A stretch of DNA of 20,788 nt. It comes from Alphaproteobacteria bacterium (GTDB lineage: Bacteria; Pseudomonadota; Alphaproteobacteria; Rhodobacterales; Rhodobacteraceae). The notes below the pieces were generated by a model that worked only from the letters and a program-made list of their open reading frames with translations, had not been told where the DNA came from and ran no database searches. The position numbers and the translations under genes were made by a program. The stretch is from NCBI GenBank assembly GCA_024277955.1, contig JAJRUE010000140.1, positions 1-20,788 on the forward strand. Reading direction: 5' to 3'. Below, piece by piece: positions 1 to 7,983 of the stretch. Position 1 is the first letter of the stretch. Every line of letters begins with the position of its first letter.

Positions 1-128
1 ATGTTGTTTTCGCCGCCTTCTTCGTAGTTGATCACGAATTGCACGGCGATCCGGGCCTGCTGCGGCCAGTTGGCGTCGGGCGGGATCGGGCCATAGCCGC
101 GCATGTCTCTGGGGTAGCGGTCTGCCAT
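1..128 (-). CDS. puuE: Allantoinase PuuE, N-terminal fragment (runs off the left edge)
   Basis: Only the first 42 codons are inside the window. The minus strand reads MADRYPRDMRGYGPIPPDAN, then WPQQARIAVQFVINYEEGGENN. I recognise this as the start of the cofactor-independent, polysaccharide-deacetylase-like allantoinase PuuE, which hydrolyses allantoin to allantoate. The family's N-terminal RDMRGYG and the FVINYEEGGE strand are both visible. It is divergent from uraH, which makes the substrate two steps earlier, so the two genes share a 156-bp control region. The rest of the enzyme, including the catalytic part, lies outside the window. Confidence 0.85.
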   Translation of the reverse strand, partial: MADRYPRDMRGYGPIPPDANWPQQARIAVQFVINYEEGGENN

Positions 129-189
129 CGGGTGCCTCTTGAGTTTGCCCCTGCATACGCGAAAAAGCGGTGGGGATTATCAAGAAAAT

Positions 190-206
190 ACGAAAACTGT
201 TTTCGT
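190..206. promoter_or_regulatory. Perfect dyad in the puuE-uraH divergent promoter
   Basis: ACGAAAAC and GTTTTCGT flank a single T, giving a 17-bp perfect inverted repeat. It lies 62 bp upstream of the puuE start and 79 bp upstream of the uraH start. The position and symmetry suit the operator of a dimeric repressor or activator that controls both purine-degradation genes. The binding protein is not known; the LysR-type regulator nearby or a GntR-type factor elsewhere are candidates. Confidence 0.4.
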
Positions 207-284
207 GGCGGCTTGTGGTCGATTTGTGCGGCGATTCCGGGCATTGGTGGGGAAGATGGAAAAAGGCCGAAAAAGGGGGCGACG

Positions 285-641
285 ATGGCAGAGGGATTTC
301 TGACGACGCATGTGCTGGATACCGCGCGCGGGGTGCCGGCGGCGGGGATGCATATCGAGTTGTTCCGGCTGGGCGAAGAGCGCGCCTTCGTGCATGCGAT
401 GGTGACCAACGCGGATGGGCGCACGGACGCGCAGATGCTGCCGGCGGAGGAGTTTTCGACCGGTGTCTACGAGCTGGTTTTTCACGTGGGCGATTATCTG
501 GATGCGGTCGGCGCGCCGGCGGAAAGCCCGCGGTTTCTGGATGTGGTGCCGATCCGTTTCGGGATCAGCGACGCGGGGGCGCATTACCACGTGCCGCTGC
601 TGATTTCGCCGTTTGGCTATTCGACCTACCGGGGGAGCTAG
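285..641 (+). CDS. uraH: 5-hydroxyisourate hydrolase (transthyretin-like)
   Basis: This 118-aa protein hydrolyses 5-hydroxyisourate, the product of urate oxidation, to OHCU in the route to allantoin. The family hallmarks are present: TTHVLD with the active-site His9 near the N-terminus, Arg46 in NADGRTD, the HYHVPLL segment (His100/His102), and the C-terminal YRGS tetrapeptide that closes the active site. The length is the usual one for a cytoplasmic bacterial enzyme, and no signal peptide is seen. The start at 285 is chosen because homology begins there and an AGGGGG Shine-Dalgarno-like stretch precedes it; the frame is open further upstream, but that extension does not resemble the family. 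It is divergent from puuE and convergent with the LysR-type gene. Confidence 0.93.
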   Translation: MAEGFLTTHVLDTARGVPAAGMHIELFRLGEERAFVHAMVTNADGRTDAQMLPAEEFSTGVYELVFHVGDYLDAVGAPAESPRFLDVVPIRFGISDAGAHYHVPLLISPFGYSTYRGS

Positions 642-648
642 GTGCGGA

Positions 649-727
649 CAAGGCGCTTGCAAGCGCCTTGCAAGCGGTTTTGAAACCGCTTGCTGGGGCG
701 CTGCCCCCTTGCCCCGCAGGGCGGGGC
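649..727. repeat. Tandem palindrome array between convergent uraH and the LysR gene
   Basis: Consecutive perfect inverted repeats fill the gap between two convergent stop codons. They are a 22-bp palindrome at 649-670, a second at 671-692 (CAAGCGGTTT and AAACCGCTTG around TG), GGGGC-GCT-GCCCC at 695-707, and GCCCCGC-AGG-GCGGGGC at 711-727. A short tail (CCCCCGAGGTATTTCAGGCA) follows. The first 22-bp unit recurs exactly at 11073-11094, in another convergent gap. The array probably works as a bidirectional terminator or is a mobile palindromic repeat. Confidence 0.7.
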
Positions 728-780
728 AATTCCCCCGAGGTATTTCAGGCAAGAGGAAGGTGCCGGGGGCGGGATGCGCT

Positions 781-1716
781 TCAGCCGGTGGGGCCGGCGG
801 GGGCGGGGGTGCTGCGGGCCAGCTGGTCCTTTATGTGGGCGACCATGAAATCGGTGAACAGTTGCACCTTGGGGTCGCGCAGGCGGCGGTGCTGGGCCAG
901 GCACGCCAGTTGGATCGGCAGCGGCGGCGAGGCGGTGGCGACCGGCATCAGCGCGCCCGAAGCAAGGTGCTCGGCGATTTCGAATTCCGGCTTCATCATG
1001 ATGCCGCGCCCGTCCAGCGCCCAGGCGGTCAGCACATCGCCGTCGTCGCTTTCGAACGGGCCCGAGACTGCGAATTTGCGCGGGCCGTCGGGGGTTTGCA
1101 GGGTCCAGCGGAATTCGCGCGCGCCGGGAAAGCGCAGCAGCAGGCAGTCGTGCTTGTCGCGCAGCAGGGCCTGGGCGTCTTCGGGCATGCCTCGGCGGGC
1201 GATGTAGTCGGGCGACGCGCACAGCAGGCGCGGGCATTCGGCGATCATGCGCACCTTGAGGTTGCTGTCTTCCAGCAGCCCGAGGTGAAAGGTCATGTCC
1301 AGCCCTTCGGCGGTGACATCTATGGCCCGGTCGGAAAGGCGCAGCCGCACGTCGGTTTGCGGGTAGCGGTCCTTGAACAGCGGCACCGCCGGCGCGATGA
1401 AGCGCCGCCCGATCCCCAGCGGCGCCGCCACGAAGATGGTGCCGCGCGGGCTGGTGCCGGTGCTGGCGATGGCGGCCTCGGCGTCTTCGATGGCGTCCAG
1501 CACGCGCTTCGCCCCTTCGTAGAACAGCTTGCCGTTTTCGGTGGGTTGCAGGGCGCGGGTGGTGCGGTTGAACAGCCGCACGCCCAGGTGCTTTTCCAGA
1601 TCCGCGATGCGCGACGAGGCCACCGCAGGGGATGTGCGCTGGTCGCGGGCGGCGGCGCTCATGCCGCCCAGTTCGTAGACCCGGATGAACATTTTCAGGT
1701 TGCGGATATAGGCCAT
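781..1716 (-). CDS. LysR-type transcriptional regulator, likely of urate degradation
   Basis: This 311-aa protein has the standard LysR layout: an N-terminal winged helix-turn-helix (about residues 1-62; MSAAARDQRTSPAVASSRIA, then DLEKHLGVRLFNRTTR) and a C-terminal co-inducer-binding domain of two alpha/beta lobes (about 90-300). The start at 1716 is chosen because MAYIRNLKMFIRVYE is the normal LysR N-terminus; the frame is open further upstream, but that would read into the puuD promoter. It is divergent from puuD across 103 bp, the usual arrangement for a LysR regulator and its target, so control of urate oxidation by a purine-derived co-inducer is a reasonable inference. The specific effector cannot be read from the sequence. 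Confidence 0.9.
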   Translation of the reverse strand: MAYIRNLKMFIRVYELGGMSAAARDQRTSPAVASSRIADLEKHLGVRLFNRTTRALQPTENGKLFYEGAKRVLDAIEDAEAAIASTGTSPRGTIFVAAPLGIGRRFIAPAVPLFKDRYPQTDVRLRLSDRAIDVTAEGLDMTFHLGLLEDSNLKVRMIAECPRLLCASPDYIARRGMPEDAQALLRDKHDCLLLRFPGAREFRWTLQTPDGPRKFAVSGPFESDDGDVLTAWALDGRGIMMKPEFEIAEHLASGALMPVATASPPLPIQLACLAQHRRLRDPKVQLFTDFMVAHIKDQLARSTPAPAGPTG

Positions 1717-1781
1717 GGATTTTCTGCCTGAATTTGAAAGTCTCTTGCGATTTGCAGGATACACAAAAAAGTGCCCGCCGG

Positions 1782-1787
1782 TATAGT
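1782..1787 (+). promoter_or_regulatory. Possible -10 element of puuD
   Basis: TATAGT lies 32 bp upstream of the puuD start and would give a leader of about 25 nt carrying the strong AAGGAGGGG ribosome site at 1807-1815. No good -35 is seen upstream, as expected for an activator-dependent promoter. On the other strand TTGACC (1790-1795) could be a -35 for the LysR gene, so the two promoters may overlap. Confidence 0.3.
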
Positions 1788-1819
1788 CTTGGTCAAAACT
1801 GCATGGAAGGAGGGGCGCG

Positions 1820-3049
1820 ATGTATGATCTGGCGGCAATGGGGGCGTGGCTGGAGTTTGCCGTGCGCTGGGTGCATGTGATCACCGCGATCGCCTGGATC
1901 GGGTCTTCGTTCTATTTCATCGCGCTGGATCTGGGGTTGCACCGCGACCGCAACCTGGCCAGCGGCGCCGATGGCGAGGAATGGCAGGTGCATGGCGGCG
2001 GCTTCTACCATGTGCAGAAATACCTGGTGGCGCCGGAAAGGATGCCCGGCGACCTGATCTGGTTCAAGTGGGAAAGCTATTCCACCTGGCTGAGCGGTTT
2101 TGCCATGCTGATCCTGGTCTATTACCTGGGGGGCGAGCTTTACCTGGTGGACCCGGCGGTGGCCGATATTCCGGTCTGGCAGGCGGTGCTGATTTCGCTG
2201 GCTTCGCTGGGATTCGGCTGGCTGGCCTATGACACCATCTGCAAGAGCCGGTTCGGCGAGGACAACACCCGCCTGATGGTGCTGCTCTACATCATCCTGG
2301 TGGCGATGGCCTGGGGCTATACCCAGGTGTTTTCGGGCCGCGCGGCGCTGCTGCATCTGGGGGCGTTCACCGCCACGATCATGACCGCCAACGTGTTCTT
2401 CATCATCATCCCCAACCAGAAGATCGTGGTCGCCGACCTGATCGCCGGGCGGGTGCCGGACGCCAGATATGGCAAGATCGCCAAGCAGCGCTCGACCCAT
2501 AACAACTATCTGACGCTGCCGGTGATCTTCCTGATGCTGTCGAACCATTACCCGCTGGCTTTTGCCAGTGAATACAACTGGCTGATCGCGTCGCTGGTGT
2601 TCCTGATGGGGGTGACGATCCGCCATTACTTCAACACGTTGCACGCGCGCAAGGGCAACCCGACCTGGACCTGGCTGGCGACCGCGCTGCTGTTCATCGT
2701 GATCATGTGGCTGTCCACCGCCCCGATGTTCCAGCGCAGCGGCGAGGACGAGGCGGCGCTTGGCCCGCAGGCGACGCGGTTCGCGCAGGCGGCCGGGTTC
2801 GACGAGGTGACCGACATCGTGCTCGGCCGCTGTTCCATGTGCCACGCCGCCGAGCCGGGCTGGGACGGGATCACCTGGCCGCCGCGCGGGGTGATCCTGG
2901 AGACCCCCGAAGACATCGCCCGCCATGCCCGCCAGATCTATCTGCAGGCCGGTCTGAGCACCGCCATGCCGCCGGCCAACGTGTCGTTCATCGAACCCGA
3001 AGAGCGTGCCAAGATCGTCGCCTGGTTCAAGGCTGCGAGCGCCGGGTAG
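1820..3049 (+). CDS. puuD: Urate hydroxylase PuuD, membrane protein with C-terminal cytochrome c domain
   Basis: This 409-aa integral membrane protein oxidises urate to 5-hydroxyisourate, the substrate of UraH encoded nearby. The N-terminal part (residues about 1-300) contains several hydrophobic helices, with conserved motifs such as RWVHVITAIAWIGSSFYFIAL and the H-rich segments around residues 58-64 and 227-243. The last 90 residues form a cytochrome c domain: CSMCH at 338-342 binds heme covalently, and Met383 in TAMPP is the probable axial ligand. The heme domain suggests electrons go to the respiratory chain rather than to oxygen as in soluble uricase. AAGGAGGGG at 1807-1815 supports the start. 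The length and two-part layout match the known PuuD family. Confidence 0.93.
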   Translation: MYDLAAMGAWLEFAVRWVHVITAIAWIGSSFYFIALDLGLHRDRNLASGADGEEWQVHGGGFYHVQKYLVAPERMPGDLIWFKWESYSTWLSGFAMLILVYYLGGELYLVDPAVADIPVWQAVLISLASLGFGWLAYDTICKSRFGEDNTRLMVLLYIILVAMAWGYTQVFSGRAALLHLGAFTATIMTANVFFIIIPNQKIVVADLIAGRVPDARYGKIAKQRSTHNNYLTLPVIFLMLSNHYPLAFASEYNWLIASLVFLMGVTIRHYFNTLHARKGNPTWTWLATALLFIVIMWLSTAPMFQRSGEDEAALGPQATRFAQAAGFDEVTDIVLGRCSMCHAAEPGWDGITWPPRGVILETPEDIARHARQIYLQAGLSTAMPPANVSFIEPEERAKIVAWFKAASAG

Positions 3050-3144
3050 GCGGGGCGGCGCGCGCGGCGCGCCGGACAGGTGCTGCGGCGGGCCTGAGGT
3101 TGGTTCGAGGCCGGACGGGTTGGTGGTTGCGCGCGGCGCAGGCG

Positions 3145-3159
3145 TGTAATAGTATTACA
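3145..3159. promoter_or_regulatory. Candidate Zur box upstream of zur-znuCB
   Basis: TGTAAT-AGT-ATTACA is a perfect inverted repeat 31 bp upstream of the zur start. Its core GTAATAGTATTAC matches the alphaproteobacterial Zur core GTTATANTATAAC, as I recall it, at all but two positions. It lies in an AT-rich patch where a -10 would sit, so zinc-bound Zur could block its own operon. No second copy was noticed in the window. Confidence 0.65.
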
Positions 3160-3189
3160 TAACCTTTCCCTTGCCGCGAGCGTTCCGCC

Positions 3190-3768
3190 ATGCCCTCTTC
3201 GCCCCCCCCTGCGCCCACAGCCACCGACCCTTCCGGGTCTTCGCGCCAGCCCCCGGCCTTTGCCGAGCACGACCATCACGACTGCGCCGGGGCGGCGCTG
3301 GCTCAGGCCGACCGTCTGGCGCGCGAGGCCGGGTTGCGGCTGACGCCGGTGCGCCGCCGGGTGCTGGAAATCCTGCTCGAGGAACACCGGGCGCTGGGGG
3401 CCTACGAGGTGCTCGACCGGCTGGCCGCCGAAGGCTTTGGCCGCCAGCCCCCCGTGGCCTACCGGGCGCTGGATTTTCTGGTGGACAACGGGCTGGCGCA
3501 TCGGATCCGGCGGCTCAATGGCTTTGCCGCCTGCATGCGGCCGGGCTGCGACCGGGCGCCGGTGTTCCTGATCTGCGCCGGTTGCGGGGCGCTGGCGGAA
3601 TTGCCGGCCCCGGCGGCGGTGGCGGCGGTGCGAGCGGCGGCGGGCGAGGCGGGGTTCGCGCTGGACCGGCTGAACATCGAGGCGCTGGGCACCTGTCCGG
3701 CCTGCCGTGCCGGGGGCGGTGGCAATGCCGTGGGCGAGGCGGCACACCAGCCAGAGGGGCCGGCATGA
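3190..3768 (+). CDS. zur: Zinc uptake regulator Zur (Fur family)
   Basis: This 192-aa protein is a Fur-family repressor. The winged helix region is at about residues 38-112 (LTPVRRRVLEILLEEHRALG, then QPPVAYRALDFLVDNGLAHR) and the dimerisation/metal domain follows. The structural zinc site is visible as CAGC (129-132) with CPAC (169-172), the spacing usual in Zur. The N-terminus is longer than typical: about 25 Pro/Ser-rich residues, then EHDHHDC (26-32), which may add a metal-binding patch. Its stop overlaps the znuC start as ATGA, and a Zur-like palindrome lies just upstream, so zinc-dependent autoregulation of the operon is likely. Being next to zinc transporter genes distinguishes it from Fur and PerR. 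The start has no clear Shine-Dalgarno, so a downstream start is possible. Confidence 0.9.
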   Translation: MPSSPPPAPTATDPSGSSRQPPAFAEHDHHDCAGAALAQADRLAREAGLRLTPVRRRVLEILLEEHRALGAYEVLDRLAAEGFGRQPPVAYRALDFLVDNGLAHRIRRLNGFAACMRPGCDRAPVFLICAGCGALAELPAPAAVAAVRAAAGEAGFALDRLNIEALGTCPACRAGGGGNAVGEAAHQPEGPA

Positions 3769-4604
3769 CGCGCGCGGGCGGCGCAGGCGCTGACGGGGGC
3801 GCGCTGATCGAAACCTGCGGTCTGACCCTGGGCTATGGCAAACGGGTGGTCCTGCGCGATGTGGATCTGGCGATCCGCCCCGGCGAAATCGTCACCGTGG
3901 TCGGGCCGAACGGGTCTGGAAAATCGACGCTGGTGCGGGCGCTGCTGGGGGTGGGCAGGCCGGTTTCCGGGCAGGTGCTGCGCCGCGACGGGCTGCGGAT
4001 CGGCTATGTGCCGCAGCGTCTGGCGATCGAGGAAACCATGCCGCTGACGGTGGGGCGGTTCCTGTCGCTGCCCCGCCCGGTAGATGCGGCGGCGCAGGCG
4101 CGGGCCTGTGCGCTGGTCGGCGCGCCGGGGTTGGAGGCGGTGCAGATGGCCGAGCTTTCGGGCGGTCAGTTCCAGCGCATCCTGCTGGCACGCGCCCTGC
4201 TGATGGCGCCCGAGTTGCTGTTGCTGGACGAGCCGACGCAGGGGCTGGATCAGCCCGGGGTGGCGGCGTTCTACCGGCTGGTCGAGGCGGTGCGCCGCGA
4301 TACCGGCTGTGCGGTTCTGCTGGTCAGCCACGATCTGCACGTGGTGATGAGCGCCGCCGACCGGGTGATCTGCCTGAACGGGCATGTGTGTTGCGAAGGC
4401 ACGCCACAGGTGGTCCGCGAAGCGCCGGAATACCGGGCGCTGTTCGGGGCCGGGACCGGCGGCGCGCTGGCGCTTTACCGGCACGAGCATGATCACGACC
4501 ACGACCATGACCATGATCACGGCGACGGCAATGAGCTTGGGGGGCGTGGGGATGGCGGTGATGGCTGCGGTGACGGGCACGGGGGGGCGGCGCATGGGGG
4601 CTGA
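3765..4604 (+). CDS. znuC: Zinc ABC transporter ATP-binding protein ZnuC
   Basis: This 279-aa cytoplasmic ATPase powers zinc import with the permease ZnuB. Walker A GPNGSGKST is at 47-55, the ABC signature LSGGQFQR at 131-138, Walker B LLLLDEP at 151-157 and the switch His189 in VSHD. After the ATPase core the C-terminus (about 240-252) is a run of alternating His and Asp (RHEHDHDHDHDHDHGDG), followed by a Gly/Asp/His-rich tail. Such a tail could bind zinc near the membrane. The start codon overlaps the zur stop, and the 3' end overlaps znuB by 11 bp, so the three genes are almost certainly translated from one message. Confidence 0.93.
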   Translation: MTRAGGAGADGGALIETCGLTLGYGKRVVLRDVDLAIRPGEIVTVVGPNGSGKSTLVRALLGVGRPVSGQVLRRDGLRIGYVPQRLAIEETMPLTVGRFLSLPRPVDAAAQARACALVGAPGLEAVQMAELSGGQFQRILLARALLMAPELLLLDEPTQGLDQPGVAAFYRLVEAVRRDTGCAVLLVSHDLHVVMSAADRVICLNGHVCCEGTPQVVREAPEYRALFGAGTGGALALYRHEHDHDHDHDHDHGDGNELGGRGDGGDGCGDGHGGAAHGG

Positions 4605-5403
4605 GGGTTTGGTGGCGGCGTCCTGGGGCGCGTTCGCGCTGGCGGCGCTTGCCGGGGTCGGGTTGTCGCTGGCGGCGGGGCCGCTGGGGGCCTTTGTGGT
4701 GTGGCGTCGGATGGCCTATTTCGGCGATGCGGTGGCGCATGCGGCGATCCTGGGGGTGGCGCTGTCGCTGGCGTTCTCGATTTCGCTGACGCTCGGGGTC
4801 TTGGGCGTCGGCTTGGCGGTGGGGCTGCTGGCGGCGACGCTGACCGGGCGGCGGCGGGCGATGGACACGGTCCTGGGGGTGCTGTCGCATGCGATGCTGG
4901 CGGTGGGGCTGCTGGCGGTGTCCTTTCTGCCGAACCCGCCGGACGATCTGGAGGGCTATCTGTTCGGCAACGTGCTGGCGGTGCGCCCGGGCGAAGTCGG
5001 ACTGATCTGGGTCGGGGCGGCGCTGGTGGCGGCGGTGATCCTGTGGCGCTGGCGGGCGCTGGTGACCGCCACGGTGAGCGAGGAAATCGCGGTTTCGGCG
5101 GGGATCGACCCGCGGCGCGAACAGTTGGTGCTGACGGTGGCGATGGCGGCGGTTGTGGCGCTGGCGATCAAGATCGTCGGGGTTCTGCTGATCGCGGCGC
5201 TGCTGATCATCCCGGCGGCGGCGGCGCGTGGCCTGGCCCGCACCCCCGAGGCGATGGCGCTGCTGGCCACCGCGATCGGGGCGTTTTCGGCGCTGGGCGG
5301 CACGGCGCTGGCGGCGCTGGCGGGGGGGTCGGCGGGGCCGAGCGTGGTGGTGGTTTCGGCGGCGGTTTTCGTCCTGTCGCTGGCGGCGCGGCGGCGCGGC
5401 TGA
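4594..5403 (+). CDS. znuB: Zinc ABC transporter permease ZnuB
   Basis: This 269-aa protein belongs to the ABC-3 permease family for zinc and manganese. It is very hydrophobic, with about eight predicted membrane helices. Family motifs are visible: WRRMAYFGDAVAHAAILGVAL near residues 33-53, LSHAMLAVG, PDDLEGYLFGNVLAV in the middle, and KIVGVLLIAALLIIPAAAAR towards the end, which carries the ATPase-contact region. The start at 4594 overlaps znuC by 11 bp. An in-frame start further upstream inside znuC is possible, but the added residues do not look like permease. With ZnuC it forms the membrane complex; the periplasmic ZnuA partner must be encoded elsewhere. Confidence 0.92.
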   Translation: MGAEGLVAASWGAFALAALAGVGLSLAAGPLGAFVVWRRMAYFGDAVAHAAILGVALSLAFSISLTLGVLGVGLAVGLLAATLTGRRRAMDTVLGVLSHAMLAVGLLAVSFLPNPPDDLEGYLFGNVLAVRPGEVGLIWVGAALVAAVILWRWRALVTATVSEEIAVSAGIDPRREQLVLTVAMAAVVALAIKIVGVLLIAALLIIPAAAARGLARTPEAMALLATAIGAFSALGGTALAALAGGSAGPSVVVVSAAVFVLSLAARRRG

Positions 5404-5586
5404 GGGGCGACGGGCCCGCGCCCTGGCGGTGCCGGCGCCGGTCGAGCGGGCGAAATGGCAGGCGGGATTGTTCGGGCCGGAGGGTGCGCGGTGGCGGGCT
5501 TCGCAAGCAAGGGTCTCGGGGGAGGGGCTTGAATTACCCTGCAAAATTTCCGAAAAAGGGCGCTATATCCAGGTATGGGGGAATTT

Positions 5587-6294
5587 ATGCAAGATTTTGC
5601 ACAGGCTTTCGCCCAAGCCGAGGCGCTCATCCTGGGGGGCGACGCTCAGCTTTGGTCGGTGGTTCTGCTGTCGCTCAAGGTCTCGTTGCTGGCGGTGTTT
5701 GGCGCGGCGGTGGTGGGCATGCCGCTGGGGGCCTTGCTGGCGGTGGCGCGGTTTCCGGGGCGCCAGGTGCTGGTGGTGTTGGTCAATGCCCTGATGGGGC
5801 TGCCGCCGGTGGTGGTCGGGCTGGTTCTCTATCTGCTGTTGTCGCGGTCGGGGCCGCTGGGGGTGCTGGAGTTGCTCTATACGCCGGGCGCGATGATCCT
5901 GGCACAGATGGTGCTGGTGACGCCGATCATCGCGGCGCTGACCCGGCAGCTGATGGAGGAGCTGGACCGGGAATATGCCGAACAGCTGCGCTCTTTCGGG
6001 GTCGGGCGGTTGCGCGCGGTGCCGACGCTGCTGTGGGACGGGCGCTACGGGCTCACGACGGCGCTGCTGGCCGGGTTCGGGCGCGCCATCGCCGAGGTCG
6101 GGGCGGTGATCATCGTCGGCGGCAACATCAACCACGTGACCCGGGTGATGACCACGACCATCGCGCTGGAAACCTCGCGCGGGAACCTGAACCTGGCGCT
6201 GGCGCTGGGGGCGATCCTGATCCTGATCGCGGTTCTGGTGAACGCTGCGGTCAGCGTGCTGGGCCTGTCAGCGCGGCGGGCGGCCCATGCTTGA
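5587..6294 (+). CDS. tupB: Tungstate ABC transporter permease TupB
   Basis: This 235-aa membrane protein (239 aa from the alternative ATG at 5575) is an ABC oxyanion permease of the tungstate type. About five helices are seen, and the typical segments are MGLPPVVVGLVLYLLLSRSGPLG, EYAEQLRSFGVGRLRAVPTL (the cytoplasmic loop that docks to the ATPase) and GRAIAEVGAVIIVGGNI. I prefer 5587 because GGGGGA at 5577-5582 sits at proper ribosome-site distance. A weak promoter, TGCAAA (5540-5545) and CTATAT (5563-5568), lies immediately upstream and would give a very short leader. The stop overlaps the next gene by 8 bp. Tungstate rather than molybdate is inferred from the whole operon, especially the binding protein. 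Confidence 0.88.
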   Translation: MQDFAQAFAQAEALILGGDAQLWSVVLLSLKVSLLAVFGAAVVGMPLGALLAVARFPGRQVLVVLVNALMGLPPVVVGLVLYLLLSRSGPLGVLELLYTPGAMILAQMVLVTPIIAALTRQLMEELDREYAEQLRSFGVGRLRAVPTLLWDGRYGLTTALLAGFGRAIAEVGAVIIVGGNINHVTRVMTTTIALETSRGNLNLALALGAILILIAVLVNAAVSVLGLSARRAAHA

Positions 6295-7053
6295 CCGGGG
6301 CGCATCGGTGGCGGCGGGCGGCGGCGAGGATGGCGGCGCGGGCGAGGGCTGCGCGCTGTCGGTGCGCGGGCTGGTCTACGAGGTCGGCGGGCAGCGGCTG
6401 CTGGACGTGCCCTCGCTTGAGCTGGTCGGCTGCGAAACCGTGGTGATCATGGGGCCGAACGGCGCGGGAAAGAGCCTGTTCTTGCGGCTGCTGCACGGGC
6501 TGATCGCGCCGGACCGGGGTGAGATCCGCTATCGCGGGTTTCGCGGTGGCGGCGACCGGCCGCGCCAGGCGATGGTGTTTCAAAAGCCGGTTCTGCTGCG
6601 CCGGTCGGTTGCGGCGAATGTGGATTATGCGCTGAAAGTTCAAGGGGTTGGCCGGGGTGTGCGGCGCCGACGGGTGCAAGAACTGTTGCAGATGGGCGGG
6701 CTGCTGGCGCAGGCCCGGCAGCCGGCGCGCACGCTGTCGGGGGGTGAAGCGCAGCGGCTTGCGCTGGTGCGCGCGCTGGCGGGCGAACCCGAGATCCTGT
6801 TTCTGGACGAACCCACCGCCAGTCTCGACCCCGGCGCGGCGGTGGCGCTGGAAGCGCTGATCGCCGAGGCCGCCGCGGCGGGCACCCGGGTGGTGCTGGT
6901 GACGCATGATCTGGGGCTGGCCCACCGGCTGGGCGGCGAGGTGGTGTTCCTGCACCACGGGCGCGTCGCCGAACAGGCGCCGGTCGAGCAGTTCTTCAGC
7001 GCCCCCCGGACCGAGGCGGCGCGCAGCTTTCTGGCCCGCAACCTGGTGCTGTG

Positions 7054-7054
<1 letters not shown>
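6287..7054 (+). CDS. tupC: Tungstate ABC transporter ATP-binding protein TupC
   Basis: This 255-aa ATPase drives the tungstate importer. Walker A GPNGAGKS is at 56-63, signature LSGGEAQR at 150-157, Walker B LFLDEP at 171-176 and the switch His207 in VTHD. The Q-loop sits in MVFQKPVLLRRSV (96-108), which is characteristic of oxyanion importers of this class. The first 24 residues are a Gly/Ala-rich, low-complexity extension and the real start could be slightly later, but ATG 6287 gives the usual operon overlap with tupB. There is no C-terminal TOBE/MOP domain as found in ModC, consistent with the tungstate rather than molybdate family. It overlaps the tupA start in TGATG. Confidence 0.88.
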
Positions 7055-7929
<875 letters not shown>

Positions 7930-7983
7930 GGCGTGGGGTGGCTGACGGCTGGCGGACAGGCAATAGGGGTGTGTCGCTGCGTT

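Noticed and set aside
613..1731. Long plus-strand reading frame opposite the LysR gene
   Set aside because: It is the complement of a clear LysR-type gene; its translation is Gly/Ala/Gln/His-rich and resembles no protein.
3061..3120. Possible tRNA-like segment with GGTTCGA downstream of puuD
   Set aside because: No matching acceptor or anticodon stems could be drawn around it.
4324..5544. 406-codon minus-strand reading frame opposite znuB
   Set aside because: It is an Arg/Pro/Gln-rich shadow of the zinc transporter genes, a common artefact of high-GC DNA.
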